This document shows positions 33,630 to 45,739 of a DNA stretch of 64,000 nucleotides, in pieces; the stretch's first letter is position 1; each line of letters begins with the position of its first letter. Below the pieces are notes generated by a model that did not search any database, had not been told where the DNA came from, and saw only the letters and a list, made by a program, of their open reading frames with translations. The position numbers were made by a program, and so were the translations under genes. Source of the DNA: Cryptomeria japonica (taxonomy: Eukaryota; Streptophyta; Pinopsida; Cupressales; Cupressaceae); NCBI RefSeq assembly GCF_030272615.1, contig NC_081414.1:822863896-822927895 (forward strand), read 5' to 3'.

Positions 33630-34506
33630 TTATGCTTTGTTGTGAACACCATTAAGTTTGTTTATGGCTTTCATGACAAGAAGAGCATAAACTATGATTA
33701 CTAAAAACACAACTAAGAAGAAAAGGCATTTCTGGCCCGAGCAACCGATAACTATGGTAGCTGGATGGTTATTTGGGATTTCCTCTGATGTCAATTCCTC
33801 TTCCTTGCGCATTTTGCGATAAATAATACAAAAGAGCGGCCCTAAAATTGAAGAAAAGATCAAAAGGCAGATCATCGAAACCAAAAAACCTGCCAGGCCC
33901 TGCCAATAAGTGAAAGAGAGCTGGAAAAATGCGAGTGATGTACCAAAGACTGTTGATGTCCAAGTGACATATTTCCACCTTTTGTTTTTAACCTCTTTTA
34001 TTCGCATATTCAGGTCTTCTTGGTGGCCACGAACTGGAGTTTGGGGAGCCAGTCTGGACATATCGGCATTCGCCTCGCCCGGATCCATAGCATGTACTGC
34101 TTCGATATCGCTGCCATTATTTTCTCCTTCTGCTTTACAAGTACAGTAAAATATTCTGAGCTTCCACTGTCCATGACACAGCTAGTGACTGTCCTTAAGC
34201 TATCAATCAAAAACATTGGATTTACGTGTACTAAACTGCTTTTAATATTGAAAGAATTGGGAGTACAATTAAATTTTAAAAAAATCTGGCAAAAATCTCA
34301 AGAAAGATTAACAACATTTACCTTCTTCGACAACGGGAGCTTGCTGTTCTGCCTTTCGGGACACTTCTTTACTTGTAGATGTCACTTTAGCTACCTGCGG
34401 AAATTGATCAGAACATACATTAATTTATCCCTCAATACCGATTCATGCATATCAGTTGAATAGATCGATTCATTTAAATGGATTTCCCTACCTCAGAATC
34501 GGCCAT
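33630..34506 (-). CDS. Gene C: three-exon gene for a small membrane protein, paralogue of B
   Basis: Model: exon 1 34492-34506 (MADSE), exon 2 34322-34394 and exon 3 33630-34129, giving 195 aa. Donors are GAG/GTAGGG and GAAG/GTAAATG. Acceptors are TTTCCGCAG/GTAGC and TTGTAAAGCAG/AAGG; phases are 0 and 1. The N-terminal 80 residues are polar and charged, with APVVEE (the VVEE is shared with B). Then KRWKYVTW leads into hydrophobic segments at about 83-103, 108-133 (ending LIFSSILGPLFCIIY) and 164-184. The loop between segments 2 and 3 has YRKMRKEEELTSEE and PNNHPAT. The frame is intact, and intron 2 shares blocks with B. It looks functional; integral membrane location is inferred from hydrophobicity. 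No known domain recognised. 3' flanks of B and C also match (AAGCCAAAACAGCAATTTAT). Confidence 0.85.
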
Positions 34507-34620
34507 ATTCGATACCAATTCAAAACTTTTTAGAGTACAGTAAGATCTATACCAAAGTCTTTCGCTGGCTCAATCTTGATGCGTTACGGACTACAACTTC
34601 ATGCAATACAAGTAAACCCT

Positions 34621-34630
34621 GTATTTATAC
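34621..34630 (-). promoter_or_regulatory. TATA box of gene C
   Basis: GTATAAATAC on the minus strand, about 115 bases upstream of the ATG at 34506, implying a 5' leader of roughly 80-90 bases. Confidence 0.65.
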
Positions 34631-34796
34631 AGAAACCTGGCCAAGCCTGAACATAGAGAGGTCAGTAAGAAACAATAATGGAGAGCGCAACCTTTTTACA
34701 TTTTTAAACACCTTTTTCCTAGAAGTTGCTATGCACATGTATTTTACGTCACGGACTTCATCATAAAACACATACTCATTATTATTTGCAGTTACC

Positions 34797-34920
34797 GCCG
34801 TGCTTCTGTTAATTTGCAGTGGCTGCAGTGCCCTGCTGGATTCTGTGTCTGCTACTTTTGGCCGTATTTCTGTAAATTTGCAGTAGAATCAGTGCTCGGC
34901 CGTATTTCTGTAAATTTGAT
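34797..34920 (+). repeat. Three short direct repeats between the two copies of gene C's promoter
   Basis: GGCCGTATTTCTGTAAATTTG at 34860 and 34898, with a diverged copy (GCCGTGCTTCTGTTAATTTG) at 34797. Spacing is about 63 and 38 bp. Confidence 0.8.
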
Positions 34921-35450
34921 CAAACTGATCAGAACTTTGGTTAACTTGTCCCCGGGTACCGAGTCATAAATATGTTAACATACATATCAGATGAACAGAT
35001 CAATTCATTTGAACGGAATTACTTATCTCGCAAATGGCCATATCGGATTATCAGTAAGATCTATCCCAAATCCTTTTCGCTGGCTCAATCTTGATGCTTT
35101 ACGCACTATAAATTCATACAATACAAGTAAACCCTTGTTTATACAAAACCAGGTCAAGCCTACACATAGAGATATCTTTAAAAGGCATTGATGGAGAGCG
35201 TAACCTTTTTACTTTTTTTTCCCGAGGAACTTGGTGCGAAGATTCCCAGAACATAGGAAGCATATGTTCTTCAATTATAGTTCTGCTCATGGGTACGATG
35301 TAGCAGTCGCAGAAGACATTTGTCGTAGCGGCAATTTCTATGCTGCAAAATGTCTACATACAAAAAAAAAATTCTCTAGACAATTCCCTATTCCTCCGTG
35401 AGATGTTAAAAAAAAGTTATAAAGAGATGTTGTAAAGTTACTCATTTATG

Positions 35451-35588
35451 TATACTTGCATACATTTTTTTAAATCCAAGGTTTCTTTTAAGGTCTTAAA
35501 AATTAGACAAATGTTTCAAATTTTATAGTAACATCATAAGATACTTGCATACATTTTTTTAAATCCAAGGTTTCTTTTATTTTTGAAT
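35451..35588 (+). repeat. Direct repeat, 40-bp identical unit 98 bp apart
   Basis: ATACTTGCATACATTTTTTT, then AAATCCAAGGTTTCTTTTA, occurs at about 35451 and 35549. Confidence 0.88.
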
Positions 35589-36679
35589 GAACGTCAAATA
35601 ATTATCAACAAGAGTAAATAATGTTCAACTCTAAGTAAAATTATTTATTTAATCTTAATTTTCAATTTTGTTAAGTAATTATATATTGCAAATAAAATTA
35701 TTTATAGACATTAAGTTTCTACAATTCATATGATTGGAATCAGTTGTTTCTATAGTCCATGCAATAAATGTTTGTAAGTTTCTAATTTAAACAGTGTATA
35801 TTATTGTAAATATATGAACAAAAAATGTACAAATTTAAGCTAGAAGCTTGCACACATATATTATAACATTTTACTTAGAATAAGTATTTATGTGTAAAGT
35901 AATGATGCAAATTTTTTGATTAAAAATATTTGTAAAATTATTTATTATCATTCTTATGGACCAAATAATCTTATTTTTATTACAACCTTCACATTCTTTA
36001 AAATATGTAATAACAAATACTACACAATCTATTAGTAAAATAACACGCTATCACTCACATAACAAAGAGCTTTGAATGCAAGTTCCAATTAAAAACACGA
36101 TTTACCATCCACCCTATTCCAATCTTTAGGTATATGCAAAAAAAATTTAGAATCAAAATTTGTTGCAAAAATGGATGGGAGACACTTGGAGTTGTATGGC
36201 ATGGCCTAGGGAATCATTGCCCTAGCTTTATCCTCTACTCACATTTTTTAATTATGTGTGGGTTCTCGAGGGGTGTTAGCTGAGAGCATAGGGTGTGGGT
36301 GTCTGTATCATGAGTGTGTGGGGTTTATTGGTAATATTTTTATTTTTGTCTAGGGTGTTTGAGGTGTGTTGGGGAATACCTTGTTTCAACATGGAGTTGT
36401 TTTATCTATGGTATCCTTTTTTTTGGGTTGACTATGGATTCATTTAAAGGTTCGAGTGATAAATTAGATGTTTGTTTTCATGAGGTTTTGATCGAGATTG
36501 ATTTGCCCCCATCCATGAATGTGTGCACTCAATTCTTTTTCAAAATGCCATGATAGGAAAGGGCTAGTTTCAAGATGGATTCCCTTAAATTTTGAAATTG
36601 AATGGATGCCTTGAGAGAAGCCAAGCTCATTTGGGTTTGCTAATTCAACTAGATTTAATAGTAGAGAATGTCACATATT
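35589..36679. other. Gene-free AT-rich stretch
   Basis: No coding pattern in 35589-36150. From 36150 a few open frames appear on the plus strand that may be the front of the LINE relic that follows, but I saw no motif in them. Confidence 0.45.
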
Positions 36680-37995
36680 TTACTAATCATTTTTTAATTT
36701 GTTAGTTTATGTGGATTAGGATGATTCAACCCTTTTTGGAATCTTGGGATCATTGCACTTGTAATATTAAGGGGAATATGGAAGTGATGTGGGTGGCTGA
36801 TAAATATTTTGTTGTGGTGTTATCTTTTCTAACAAATCAAAATAAGGCCTGTAAGGGAGGTCCCTATTTTTATAACTAGGTGGGTTATTCATTAAGCCTT
36901 GGCATTTTGGATTTAATCTATGGAGCAGCTTCCATCAAGGCATCCTAGTTATGTTTGGCTCCCATGGTTCTTGCAGGAAGTCTAGATTAATGATATTGTA
37001 TACATGATTTCATTAAAGCTTGGTTAGATAATGAGATTGTTCAAATAGATACTAGATAATAACGTAATTTATTATACTCAGATCTCTATGGAAATTGATT
37101 TAAGTAATATTTTGCTAGATTACTTGAAAATTCATCTTGGGTCATCTCCATGGAGTCAATGTCTAGATTATGAAGCTCTCCCATTTTATGTGAGATCTGC
37201 CATGGTTACAAGAATTTGTAGAAGAAATGTCTTAAAATTAACCATACAAGCTTTTCATCCATTGTGACTTGTTTCCCAATGCCAATGATGGTCAAAGGTA
37301 AAAATCCTATAAAGGAGAGGGAAGTAAATAAGGAGGGTTTTATTCTATTTAATCTTCACTAAAAGGGAATATATCATAAGAAAAGTCTCAATAAATTATA
37401 GGCTGATGGGATTTATAACTGATTTAATTCTATAATAGACTTTGGCCAACATGAGATGATTCTAGAAGGGTTGCATTTTTTAGTAGGTAATTGGTGGTAG
37501 ATATGTCTTTCGCTAAAGAGGACAATTAGCATGTTTTACAAGTTGAGCTTAATGCTACTCAAGTGGATACATATCAAATGCATGTGGGTCCTTACATTTT
37601 AGATCCAACTGAGAAAAATTAAATGGTAGAGGGATTAGCTTTCACTATTCTTGCCCCACCGTCAAAGATGGAGGATTTAGATTCAACAAAAGGTATTAGA
37701 GCATTGCCCACTTTAGGTATGTCATAAAAGAACCTCAAGAAGGGTGGTCTAGAGAAACCTCCTAAGTTGAGGCACAAGAAAGACCAAGATAAATTAAAAG
37801 TAATTGGTGAGAATTTGGTGGAGTTAGGGTTAGTTAGGGCCATTGATTCCCATTTCTCCAATTTATACTGATGATTATATTGTCTTGTAATTATAGGAAT
37901 TTGAACAACATCCCTAGATAAAAGTTGTTTAGGATTTAATTAGGATGAATTCTCTAGACAATATATTTATTTAAGAGTATAAGTTTTCAGGGGAG
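36680..37995 (+). pseudogene. LINE relic: end of ORF1 and start of ORF2
   Basis: Decayed plus-strand reading of a plant L1-type LINE. KACKGGPYFYN then a stop and VGYSL (36845-36890) recalls the GPWxxxxxxL part of the ORF1 DUF4283 region. SPWSQCLDYEALPF (37150-37190) then, in the next frame, CEICHGYKNL, stop, KKC is the LDYExxPFxCxxCxxxGHxxxxC zinc knuckle, with the His lost. A Lys-rich tail follows to about 37865. ORF2 then opens with IILSCNYRNLNNIP and NSLDNIFI, stop, EYK, where endonucleases have WNCRGLN and FIQETK. Several stops and frameshifts. It fades out near 38000, before a GA microsatellite. Confidence 0.62.
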
Positions 37996-38029
37996 TGTAC
38001 GTTCAACATTTTTTTCTGAAAGGAACAAG

Positions 38030-38193
38030 AGCAAGAAGTAAAATAAAAATCTAAGTTTATTGATTGAAGTAATGTTACCAAGAAAGTAGAGAAACTTGTG
38101 AGAAATCACCCAACATGAAGAGGAGATGAAAGATCTTTTGAAAGAGGAAAAGCCAAGAAAAAATCCTTATGTATTATGAATTAAGGTAAAGCC

Positions 38194-38235
<42 letters not shown>

Positions 38236-38476
38236 CTTATTACAATAATATCATATAAGAATGAGACAACAAGAATCTCTTAAATATATATGAGGAGAGG
38301 AGTTACTTGTAACTACCAACTCTATGAATTCCACCATTCACAATATATGTCTGCAATTTGTCAACATCCTCTTAAGGAGGACAAAACTAATATTCATTAA
38401 TAAAGGAATTAAAGAAAATACATGCATCCTAAATAAATAAATTAACCTTTACCAAGTAAATATTAATATTCTAAGA
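38030..38476 (-). repeat. Probable 3' LTR of the copia relic
   Basis: On the minus strand a G-rich tract (AAGAGGGGTAGGGGAAGTAGGGGG, about 38503-38480) precedes TCTTAGAATATTAATATTTA. Copia LTRs often start TGTTAGAAT after such a tract. Contains the GA repeat at 38195-38233. The far end is uncertain and no partner was found. Confidence 0.4.
38195..38233 (+). repeat. (AG)n microsatellite
   Basis: About 19 uninterrupted AG units. Confidence 0.95.
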
Positions 38477-38519
38477 CTACCCCCTACTTCCCCTACCCCT
38501 CTTAATCTTTACTTGCGGA

Positions 38520-41250
38520 GTTTAGATAAAACCCTTCAATGGGTTGCAAACCAAGATTTCTACAATGAAATTAGAAATTTTCTTTACAAAGTGGCTTTGT
38601 TAGAATATCAACAACTTGATTTTCTCCCTTGCAGTATAGAAGTGAAACTTTCTTGTCTTCAATTATTTCTGTAATAAAGTGGTTTTGGAGAACAATGCAT
38701 TTGGTCTTTGAATGAAAGATGAGATTCTTAGCCAAGGAAATGACATGTTGATTGTCGTACAATACAAAGGTGTTGGATCTTGTTGAAATAGCCTCAAATA
38801 TTCAAGAAATCTTCTAAGCCATAAGGGTTCTTTAGAGGCATTAGTGCATCCTTTATATTAAGCTTCTATGGAACCAAGAGAGGTAGACTATTGTTTCTTA
38901 CTATTCTAATAAATGGCACCTGATCCAACAAAGAAATAATATCCACAAGTAGATTTCCCATCATTGGGATTCCCCCCTAGATTTGAATCAGTAAATCCTT
39001 TTAAAATGAAATCACAATTTGCATCATAAAATAAACCAACAATAATAGTTCCTTTAATATATCTCAAAATTCTTTTTCCAACTTTAAAGTAAGTTTATTG
39101 AGGATTAGAGATAAATCTAGAAACTAAACCCACACTAAAAGCAATATATGGCCTAATAAGTGTTAAATAATATAAAATTCAAACTATTTGTCTATATAAA
39201 GTAGTAGAATTTAAAGGAGTTTGCATATCAAGCATCAACTTTGTTCCTAATTCACAAGGAGTAGATGCATGATTAGCATCATTCATTTTAAACTTGTCTA
39301 AAAGAGCTTGAGCATATTTACTTTGAGAGAGAAAAATTCCTTGAGGTGTTTGCCAAATTTTCTTTCCAAATAAATAATGGAAAATATCTAAATCAATCAT
39401 TTGAAATTTTTGATTGAGTTGAAACTTAATTTCAAAAATCAAATTATTGCAACTTCAAGTCAAAATTAAATTATCTACATATAAAATAATAATTACAATG
39501 TCATCTACATTATGATTAATATATAAATTTGGATAATTTTGGCTTCTAATGAAACCTTGAGAAAGAAAGAATGCATTTATCTTAGAATACCATTCTCTAG
39601 GAGATTGTTCCAAACCATAAATTGATTTCTTTAACTTGAAAACTAAATGATTATTACCTTCCTTAACAAAACCAGGAGGTTGAGATATATAAATTTCCTC
39701 ATGTAAATCACCATTTAGAAAAGAACTTTTGACATCCATTTGATGAATAGGTCAATGCATATTAGAAACTAAAGCAAGAACTACATTAATAGTAGGAATT
39801 TTAGCTACACGAGCAAAGGTTTTGTCATAATCTAAGCCTTCAATTAAGGAAAAGCCTCTAGAAACTAATCTAGCTTTAAAATTACTAACTTAATGATTTG
39901 CATTCAACTTAGTTTTATATAAGCATTTACAAGAAATGACATTTTTACCTTGATATAAAAGAACTAAATCCCAAGTGTGATTAGCAAGAAAACTATCATA
40001 TTCTTATTGCATAGGTTTTTACCAATGAGGTTGGATTTTATCCTCTTCAAAAGATTAAGGATCATTGAATTCATAATATACACATCAAATCATAATTGCA
40101 ATAATTTACTCTTCGAGCCTTAAGTTGATCCATTCTAGCTAAATAATCATCACTTTGTTGAATCAAAGTTTTAAACCACTTAGTATTTCTTTTAGATGTA
40201 ATAGAATCATCAGTAGAAGAAGAATCATTAGGATTAGAATTATCATGATCACCATCTCTATCACTAGAAAGAAGAGATACATTAGGATTATGGTTTAGAG
40301 GAGGTTGATCCTCCATAACCACAACTTCACTTTGAGAAAATTCATTATCCTACACTTTAGAACAATCACGAATACCATTTTCAAGCAATACAAATATTTA
40401 TAGCAACTTTAACTTTGTTAGTGATAGGATTGTAAACTCTCTATGATTTAGAATTCTCATCATACCCAACAAATATATAGTGAGAAGATGTAGAATCTAT
40501 TTTTTGTCATTTTTGTTTAGGTTTACGAACATAAGCTATTGGACCAAAAATCTTTACATGCTTTAAACCGGGATTTCAAATAGACCAAACCTCTTGAGGA
40601 GTTATATCATTTAAAGCTTTGGTAGGTGTTATATTGATGAGATAAGTAGCATAAGCCATAACTTCAACCCAAAATTTATAATCTTTATTCTTAGCATGCA
40701 ATAAACATCTAGTCATTTCAATAATAGTTTGATGATTTCTTTTTTCTATACCATTCTATTGATTTGTATAGGGAATATTAAGCTCATGTTTAATACCAAA
40801 ATATTTTAAATAAATATTAAAAGCATGATTCACATATTCCTTACACTTATTAGTTCTAACTATTTTAATCTTAAAACTATATTGCCTTTCAACAATCATA
40901 TAAAATTTAGTAAAAATATCAAGAACTTGATCCCTGCTGTGAAGAAAATAGATCCAAGTTCTTCACAAATAATCCTTGGATGGAGGGATTCTCCAGGGGT
41001 CCTAGAAGGTTACTATGAATGAGGTGCAATTTATTATTTTCCCTCCATGATTGACCTTGTGGAAAGGACTCCCTATACATCTTACCACTCATGTATCCTA
41101 TTGGTATTTCCAACTGATGTACCCAAGTATCCTCTATGAATTTCCAACTTCAATTTTGAAAGGCTTGGATCAGAGGCCAACTAACAAGATAGTAGCTAGG
41201 GACAAGGGGATAATCATATTCACCACACTTTAGGCTCTGTTAAACCAACG
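38520..41250 (-). pseudogene. Copia integrase-RT-RNase H relic, second lineage
   Basis: Minus-strand pol in order. Integrase zinc and core region (41110-40920, ESFPQGQSWRENNKLHLIHS) and the core end (40830-40640: YTNQ, stop, NGIEKRNHQTIIEM; YKFWVEVMAYATYLIN). Then KIFGPIAYVRKPKQK (about 40550). [26 protein letters not shown] (39739-39668), [16 protein letters not shown] (39620-39580), LYVDNLI where YVDD is expected (39487), DLDIFHYLFG, IFLSQSKYAQALL (39345-39290). RNase H: STSLGSIEAEY-like (38890) and the tail NQVVDILTKPLCKENF (38610-38571). The second catalytic Asp of the RT YVDD box is Asn. Gag and protease are absent, so it is 5'-truncated near 41250. Distinct from the other copia elements here in both sequence and LTR. 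Confidence 0.85.
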
Positions 41251-41745
41251 TGGGTGAACCTTTATGCAGTACTTTGTAATCCCAACTCCTTTTCTTAAGT
41301 ATGATAACAAATATGCTTTCAATGTTTAGGATTATTTAAGAAATGCTTAACTTAAGTCGATATATGACTTTATTCATGATGAATTCACTCTTAGATAGCT
41401 TGAGGACAACCAATTCTGATACTAAAAATTTAACAATTTAAAACAAAAAACCAAAAAAAAGATAATTTGTTTGATTTTGAAAACATGTCAAATTCAATAA
41501 CACAAAATTTGATCAGTGCCTATCCATTGGCCTATATGATCCATTATTACTATATCACACATGGAGTGATTGCAACATCCTTAATTACAGACACCTTTCA
41601 CTATATGATCAATACCTAATATTAACCACCATGTGAAATGAATTAACAAGATTTGGCTTTAATTCAGTAAGATCTCTACAAAACCTCTTTGATTGATTCA
41701 AGCATTTTAATCTTCTATTTTAGAAGAAGAAGAAGTCATACACAC

Positions 41746-41904
41746 TATTGCAAGTTGTGTACCCTTGGTCTCCTTGTGTTGTGCAACGTAGCACTCGGGT
41801 TTGTGACATGGCTTAACCACCTTGTTTGGATTCTATAAGTCTAGTGGCTGTATTGGGCATTAACAGGTCAATATTTTGGTGCAATGACAACCCTATTTCT
41901 AACA
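41746..41904 (+). repeat. 5' LTR of the TRIM
   Basis: Pairs with 41967-42125. Shared blocks include GGTCTCCTTGT, GGGTTTGTGACAT, TGGATTCTATAAGTCTAGT and ATTAACAGGTCAAT. Confidence 0.88.
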
Positions 41905-41966
41905 AGTGGTATCAGAACCTAGCTCATAGGTTCAAACCCCTTCACTTGTTCTTGTGGGGGGGGGAT

Positions 41967-42125
41967 TGTTGCAAGGTGTGTGCCCGTGGTCTCCTTGTTT
42001 TGTGTAGTGTATCACTTGGGTTTGTGACATAGCTTAACTACCTCGTGTGGATTCTATAAGTCTAGTAGTTGTATAAGGTATTAACAGGTCAATCATTTGG
42101 TGCAATGATAATTGTACTTCTAAAC
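41967..42125 (+). repeat. 3' LTR of the TRIM
   Basis: Second copy, preceded by the G9 polypurine tract. Its last bases differ from LTR 1, so the end is approximate by a few bases. Confidence 0.82.
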
Positions 42126-42127
42126 CA

Positions 42128-44102
42128 CATATCAACAACATAGTGCAAAGATAAAATATTAAAGGTCCTTGATCATTGATTTCATAATCTATTTTGTAGC
42201 ATATACAATGGAGACAACTTGAGAATCATTGAGCTTGATTCTATGATGCTTCCAAAATTGCATAGACTTCATATGTCAATTATATCCTAGAAAAAAAATG
42301 AAATAGGACAGGAAAACTAAACAAGCACGGAATTATAGACCTAAGGACATGGTATGCAAATTTAATTGGGTGAAATTAGTTTTTAAACATATAGGACTCG
42401 AGAAATTATAAACATACTATGCAAAGACTCAAATTAAGGCGTTGATTATCCTTTTTCATGAATAAGGATGCAACAAGCTTTGGGTCCTTTACAATTTTTT
42501 AAAAGGTAATAGGCAACCTTGTGACACAGAAAAGGACAAAAAATGTTTTGGATATTTTGACAAAGATAGACATTCCCTTTTTTTCTCCATAGGTGGTAGC
42601 TATTGTAGATGATCTAAAATCCTCCTTTTCACAAACCTATTAAATTCACCATAACAAAGAGCAACTTATTTGACCTTAAAAAATATTTTCATTAAGAAAA
42701 AAAATATTTAGAGAAAAATTCTCTTTGTCATTTCATAAACTAACCACCTAAGAAAATAAAATCCATTTTTACATCCAAATCTACTGAAAGAGCAAGAAAA
42801 TCATAAAGAACCAAAACGGCGTGAAAAAATGGTTAGTTTTTTAATTCAAAATTTAAAAAAATTAGAAGAGAGAAAAGGAGAATTATAAAACTCTATTTCT
42901 TTTATTTTATTTGATGGATCTACTTGATGTGTTTCTAGTAATCTTTATCACCAATGGTTGTCCTTGCAACTTCTATCCTTTTCATTCCATTATCAAACTT
43001 TGATAATGCATCCAAGTATGTTCCTAGCTTTTTAATGGTCACTATCTCATTAGCAAATACATCTATCAGCATTGAGTCCAAAATTGTCTTAAATTTTGAC
43101 TTTCATTCTAACTTTGGCCTCAAGACATTGTTTCCTTCTGGATCCCTTTTCACTCTGTCAAACAGAACAAGCATATGGCAAGTCCCCAAACACTAGAAAC
43201 TAGAAAACTTCAACTTAATCCTTTGTGTACATCTGATGAGTGATGAATATCTGAATCAACATATTTAACTTTGACCTCATGTCAACTATCACATCATGTA
43301 GATACAGTGGTAGAGGTCTAACAAAAGGAACCTCAAGTGAGGTGACCATCTTCTAGAAGAATGATATAGAACAAGAAAGAAATTTCTACCACTTGAGATG
43401 ATTTTGGTGAAACCCCTATAACTTCCTATGCTCATCCCAAGTAGCATCAACATGATCCATTGTAGCATCATATTTTTATTACAATAAAGCCTATGTCATC
43501 TTAGTGACAACCTTATTTTTTCTCATTACTATATCAACACTTAATCAATCCATTTCATTTCTCATTTTTGAAATTTCAATTCTAGCTTGAGCTAGATAAT
43601 TTCTCAATCCCATGCTCTCTTTAGAAGAATATTTTTGGAGGGCTGGAGGCTTATAAGTTGATCTTGAATATAGTTGAGCCTAAAGTTGTTTCACTCTATC
43701 AGGATTAGGAACTTGAGCCCCTCATCTATCTTCATTGCCACCTTGTAAGAAAACTTGGCAACATTTACGGACATATTAGTTAACTCAGTGGTAGATATGC
43801 ATTGAATTCACATTTATTACAAGTTTTCAATAAGATGTTGTCTATCATGGTAGTCTTAATGTGTCTACAGGGTTATTAGATTTTCTTCAAATTTATAAGA
43901 AGACTTGCAAGGGAAAAAGGAGGCTTCAAGCTATCAACAACAACTACCACCCATGGAGACTAAAGCAGAATGTATGATTTTGTCAACAACTCAAAACGTT
44001 GTGTCTTCTAGTATGTTATGCAGTTACCTATTGCCACTTATCTTTTATAAAATGCTTTAATCTTGTTGCTTCCTTATCACATAAAAGGGAATTCAAGGCC
44101 TT
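42128..44102. other. No gene recognised
   Basis: The AT-rich first part has nothing recognisable. Between about 43200 and 43800 the minus strand has fragmentary frames with a coiled-coil-like flavour (LAQARIEISKMRNEMD near 43600). They may be remains of an unidentified coding sequence, but this is weak. Confidence 0.4.
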
Positions 44103-44107
44103 ATTTT

Positions 44108-45328
44108 TGTTAGACTACTCAGATAACCGGTGAACAACTGAGAGGGGAAGGGGGGGTGAATCAGTTGTCAATAGATTATAGAACTTTATACGTTAAAATC
44201 TTATTACGGGAATAAATAAATTAAATACAAGAATAGAAGATATAGCCAATAAGCACAAATATAAGCCACAAAATATTTACCAACCATCCACAAAAGATAT
44301 CACCAAGATTTGTATGTGGAAAACCCGGTAAAGGGAAAATCCATGGTGGGAAGCCTACCCACAATCAGATAATACTTCTACAGTAAGTATGTGATTACAA
44401 TAAGAGGGGCCTGCACATGCAGGAAGGCCAATAGCCTAGAGCACACTGCTCATCACAAAATGAGCCTCATTGACTACAAAGAAGTCCATACTATACTACG
44501 AAAAGATGAGTGAACTGTCAGAATAACATCTTTTATGCCTGAGTACAGTTCTAGTTAAGCTCAATACCAGAGGTCTTAAACCACTTTTACCAACCTAATT
44601 TGATCACCTATGATCAACCAAAACATCTGCATATGATTACAACCTTATTCGCACATAGAAAATCACATAACCCATAACCTTGATCTACAAAGAGATCTTA
44701 CATAATATTTATATGAACCCGAGACCTAAAATTAGGTCGGCCACCAAAAAAGATAATACAATGAATTCATTACATAAACTTGCAAACTAATGATAAACCA
44801 AGTCGGCCTAGGACCAAAGAAATATAATCTAATCAATAAATCCAATCGGTAAGGCATTCGTATCAACTACCAACATGTTACATAAACCGGTCCATAACCT
44901 AGTAGTATAAGAATGGACCTAAAATAGGTCACCGTAAACAAAATCCAACACCACCAATCAATAGGAACACAAACATGATAACCAAGAGTATCTCGAGAAG
45001 CATCTAAAAGATGCACTAACACCACTTATCAAGTGCATCAAAAGATCTTCAACAAAGCTCTACAAGTAAAACCCTTACTGATGACCAAGAGGCTTACTAG
45101 AGGAAATGATAGTTTCATAGTCATCAAATCCTGAACCAACTGATCATGATACACATATGAATAGAAAGAATGAAAAATCCAAACCAATTCCACAAGCCAA
45201 AGCATACCAGATCAATATCATATTCCAACCGCTCTACCGGAAACTGGTAAACAACCAAAACAGCTAGTGTTGACATCGATGACAAAACATCAATGCAACA
45301 CATAATCAATTCCTCCAAGTTGCCAATA
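44108..45328 (-). repeat. 3' LTR of the complete copia element
   Basis: Direct-repeat partner of 49954-51180. Its inner end reads TATTGGCAACTTGG on the minus strand, one base away from the canonical TGTTGGC start. Confidence 0.9.
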
Positions 45329-45739
45329 ATATCCTCTTTTGGCATTGATGGCAACACTAGATTTGAAAAACATCCAAGTACCAAGAAATTCCAATCAAGT
45401 CCCCCCAAAAGGAAGACAACCAACAATCTCCCCAAAATGATATAACAATGAAGTTATGAACCAATAAATCATACTCACCTTGTGAAAGATATCTCGTTTA
45501 AGCTCCGATCTCTCCTCTTTGACTAATATTTCTATTAAGCTCTATTTTTCACATATATCTCTCCCCCTTTGACATCAATACTAGAAATCAGATATAAACA
45601 TCAAAGAAAAATCATAAATCCACTAGACCACACAGCTATCTACTACACCTGAGTAGTAGCACCAAAACATTAATCTGAAATGAATAGTAACTCTATAAAT
45701 GTATGTCAGACTGATGCCAATCAACATCACTCCAGTCTC

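Larger units (their letters stand above)
34407..35215 (-). repeat. Promoter plus exon 1 of gene C duplicated in tandem
   Basis: Copy 1 at about 34407-34705 (the working one) and copy 2 at about 34926-35215. Shared landmarks in order: TGATCAGAAC, CATATCAG(T/A)TGAA(T/C)AGATC, ATTCATTT, the ATG of exon 1, AGTAAGATCTAT, CGCTGGCTCAATCTTGATGC, AATACAAGTAAACCC, the TATA box and ATGGAGAGCG. In copy 2 the exon (35027-35041) reads MAICE, and the donor has changed from GT to AT (GAG/ATAAGT). It keeps GTATAAAC at 35137-35144. Confidence 0.88.
41746..42125 (+). mobile_element. TRIM: miniature LTR retrotransposon of about 380 bp
   Basis: Two direct repeats of about 159 bp (41746-41904 and 41967-42125) begin T(A/G)TTGCAAG(T/G)TGTGT and end TTCTAACA or TTCTAAAC. 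Between them are only 62 bases. TGGTATCAGAACC (41907-41919, initiator-Met primer site) lies two bases after LTR 1, and a G9 tract (41956-41964) lies two bases before LTR 2. No room for coding. Flanks CACAC and CACAT may be a decayed target duplication. I looked for 5S rRNA promoter sequence, as in Cassandra TRIMs, and found none. In the interior, GGTTCAAACCCC resembles a tRNA B box. Confidence 0.88.

Noticed and set aside
41746-42125. Cassandra-type TRIM carrying 5S rRNA sequence
   Set aside because: No 5S promoter boxes seen in either LTR copy.
45124-45435. Minus-strand 103-codon frame with Leu/Phe-rich text
   Set aside because: Straddles the inner end of the copia 3' LTR and the polypurine region, where no protein is expected.
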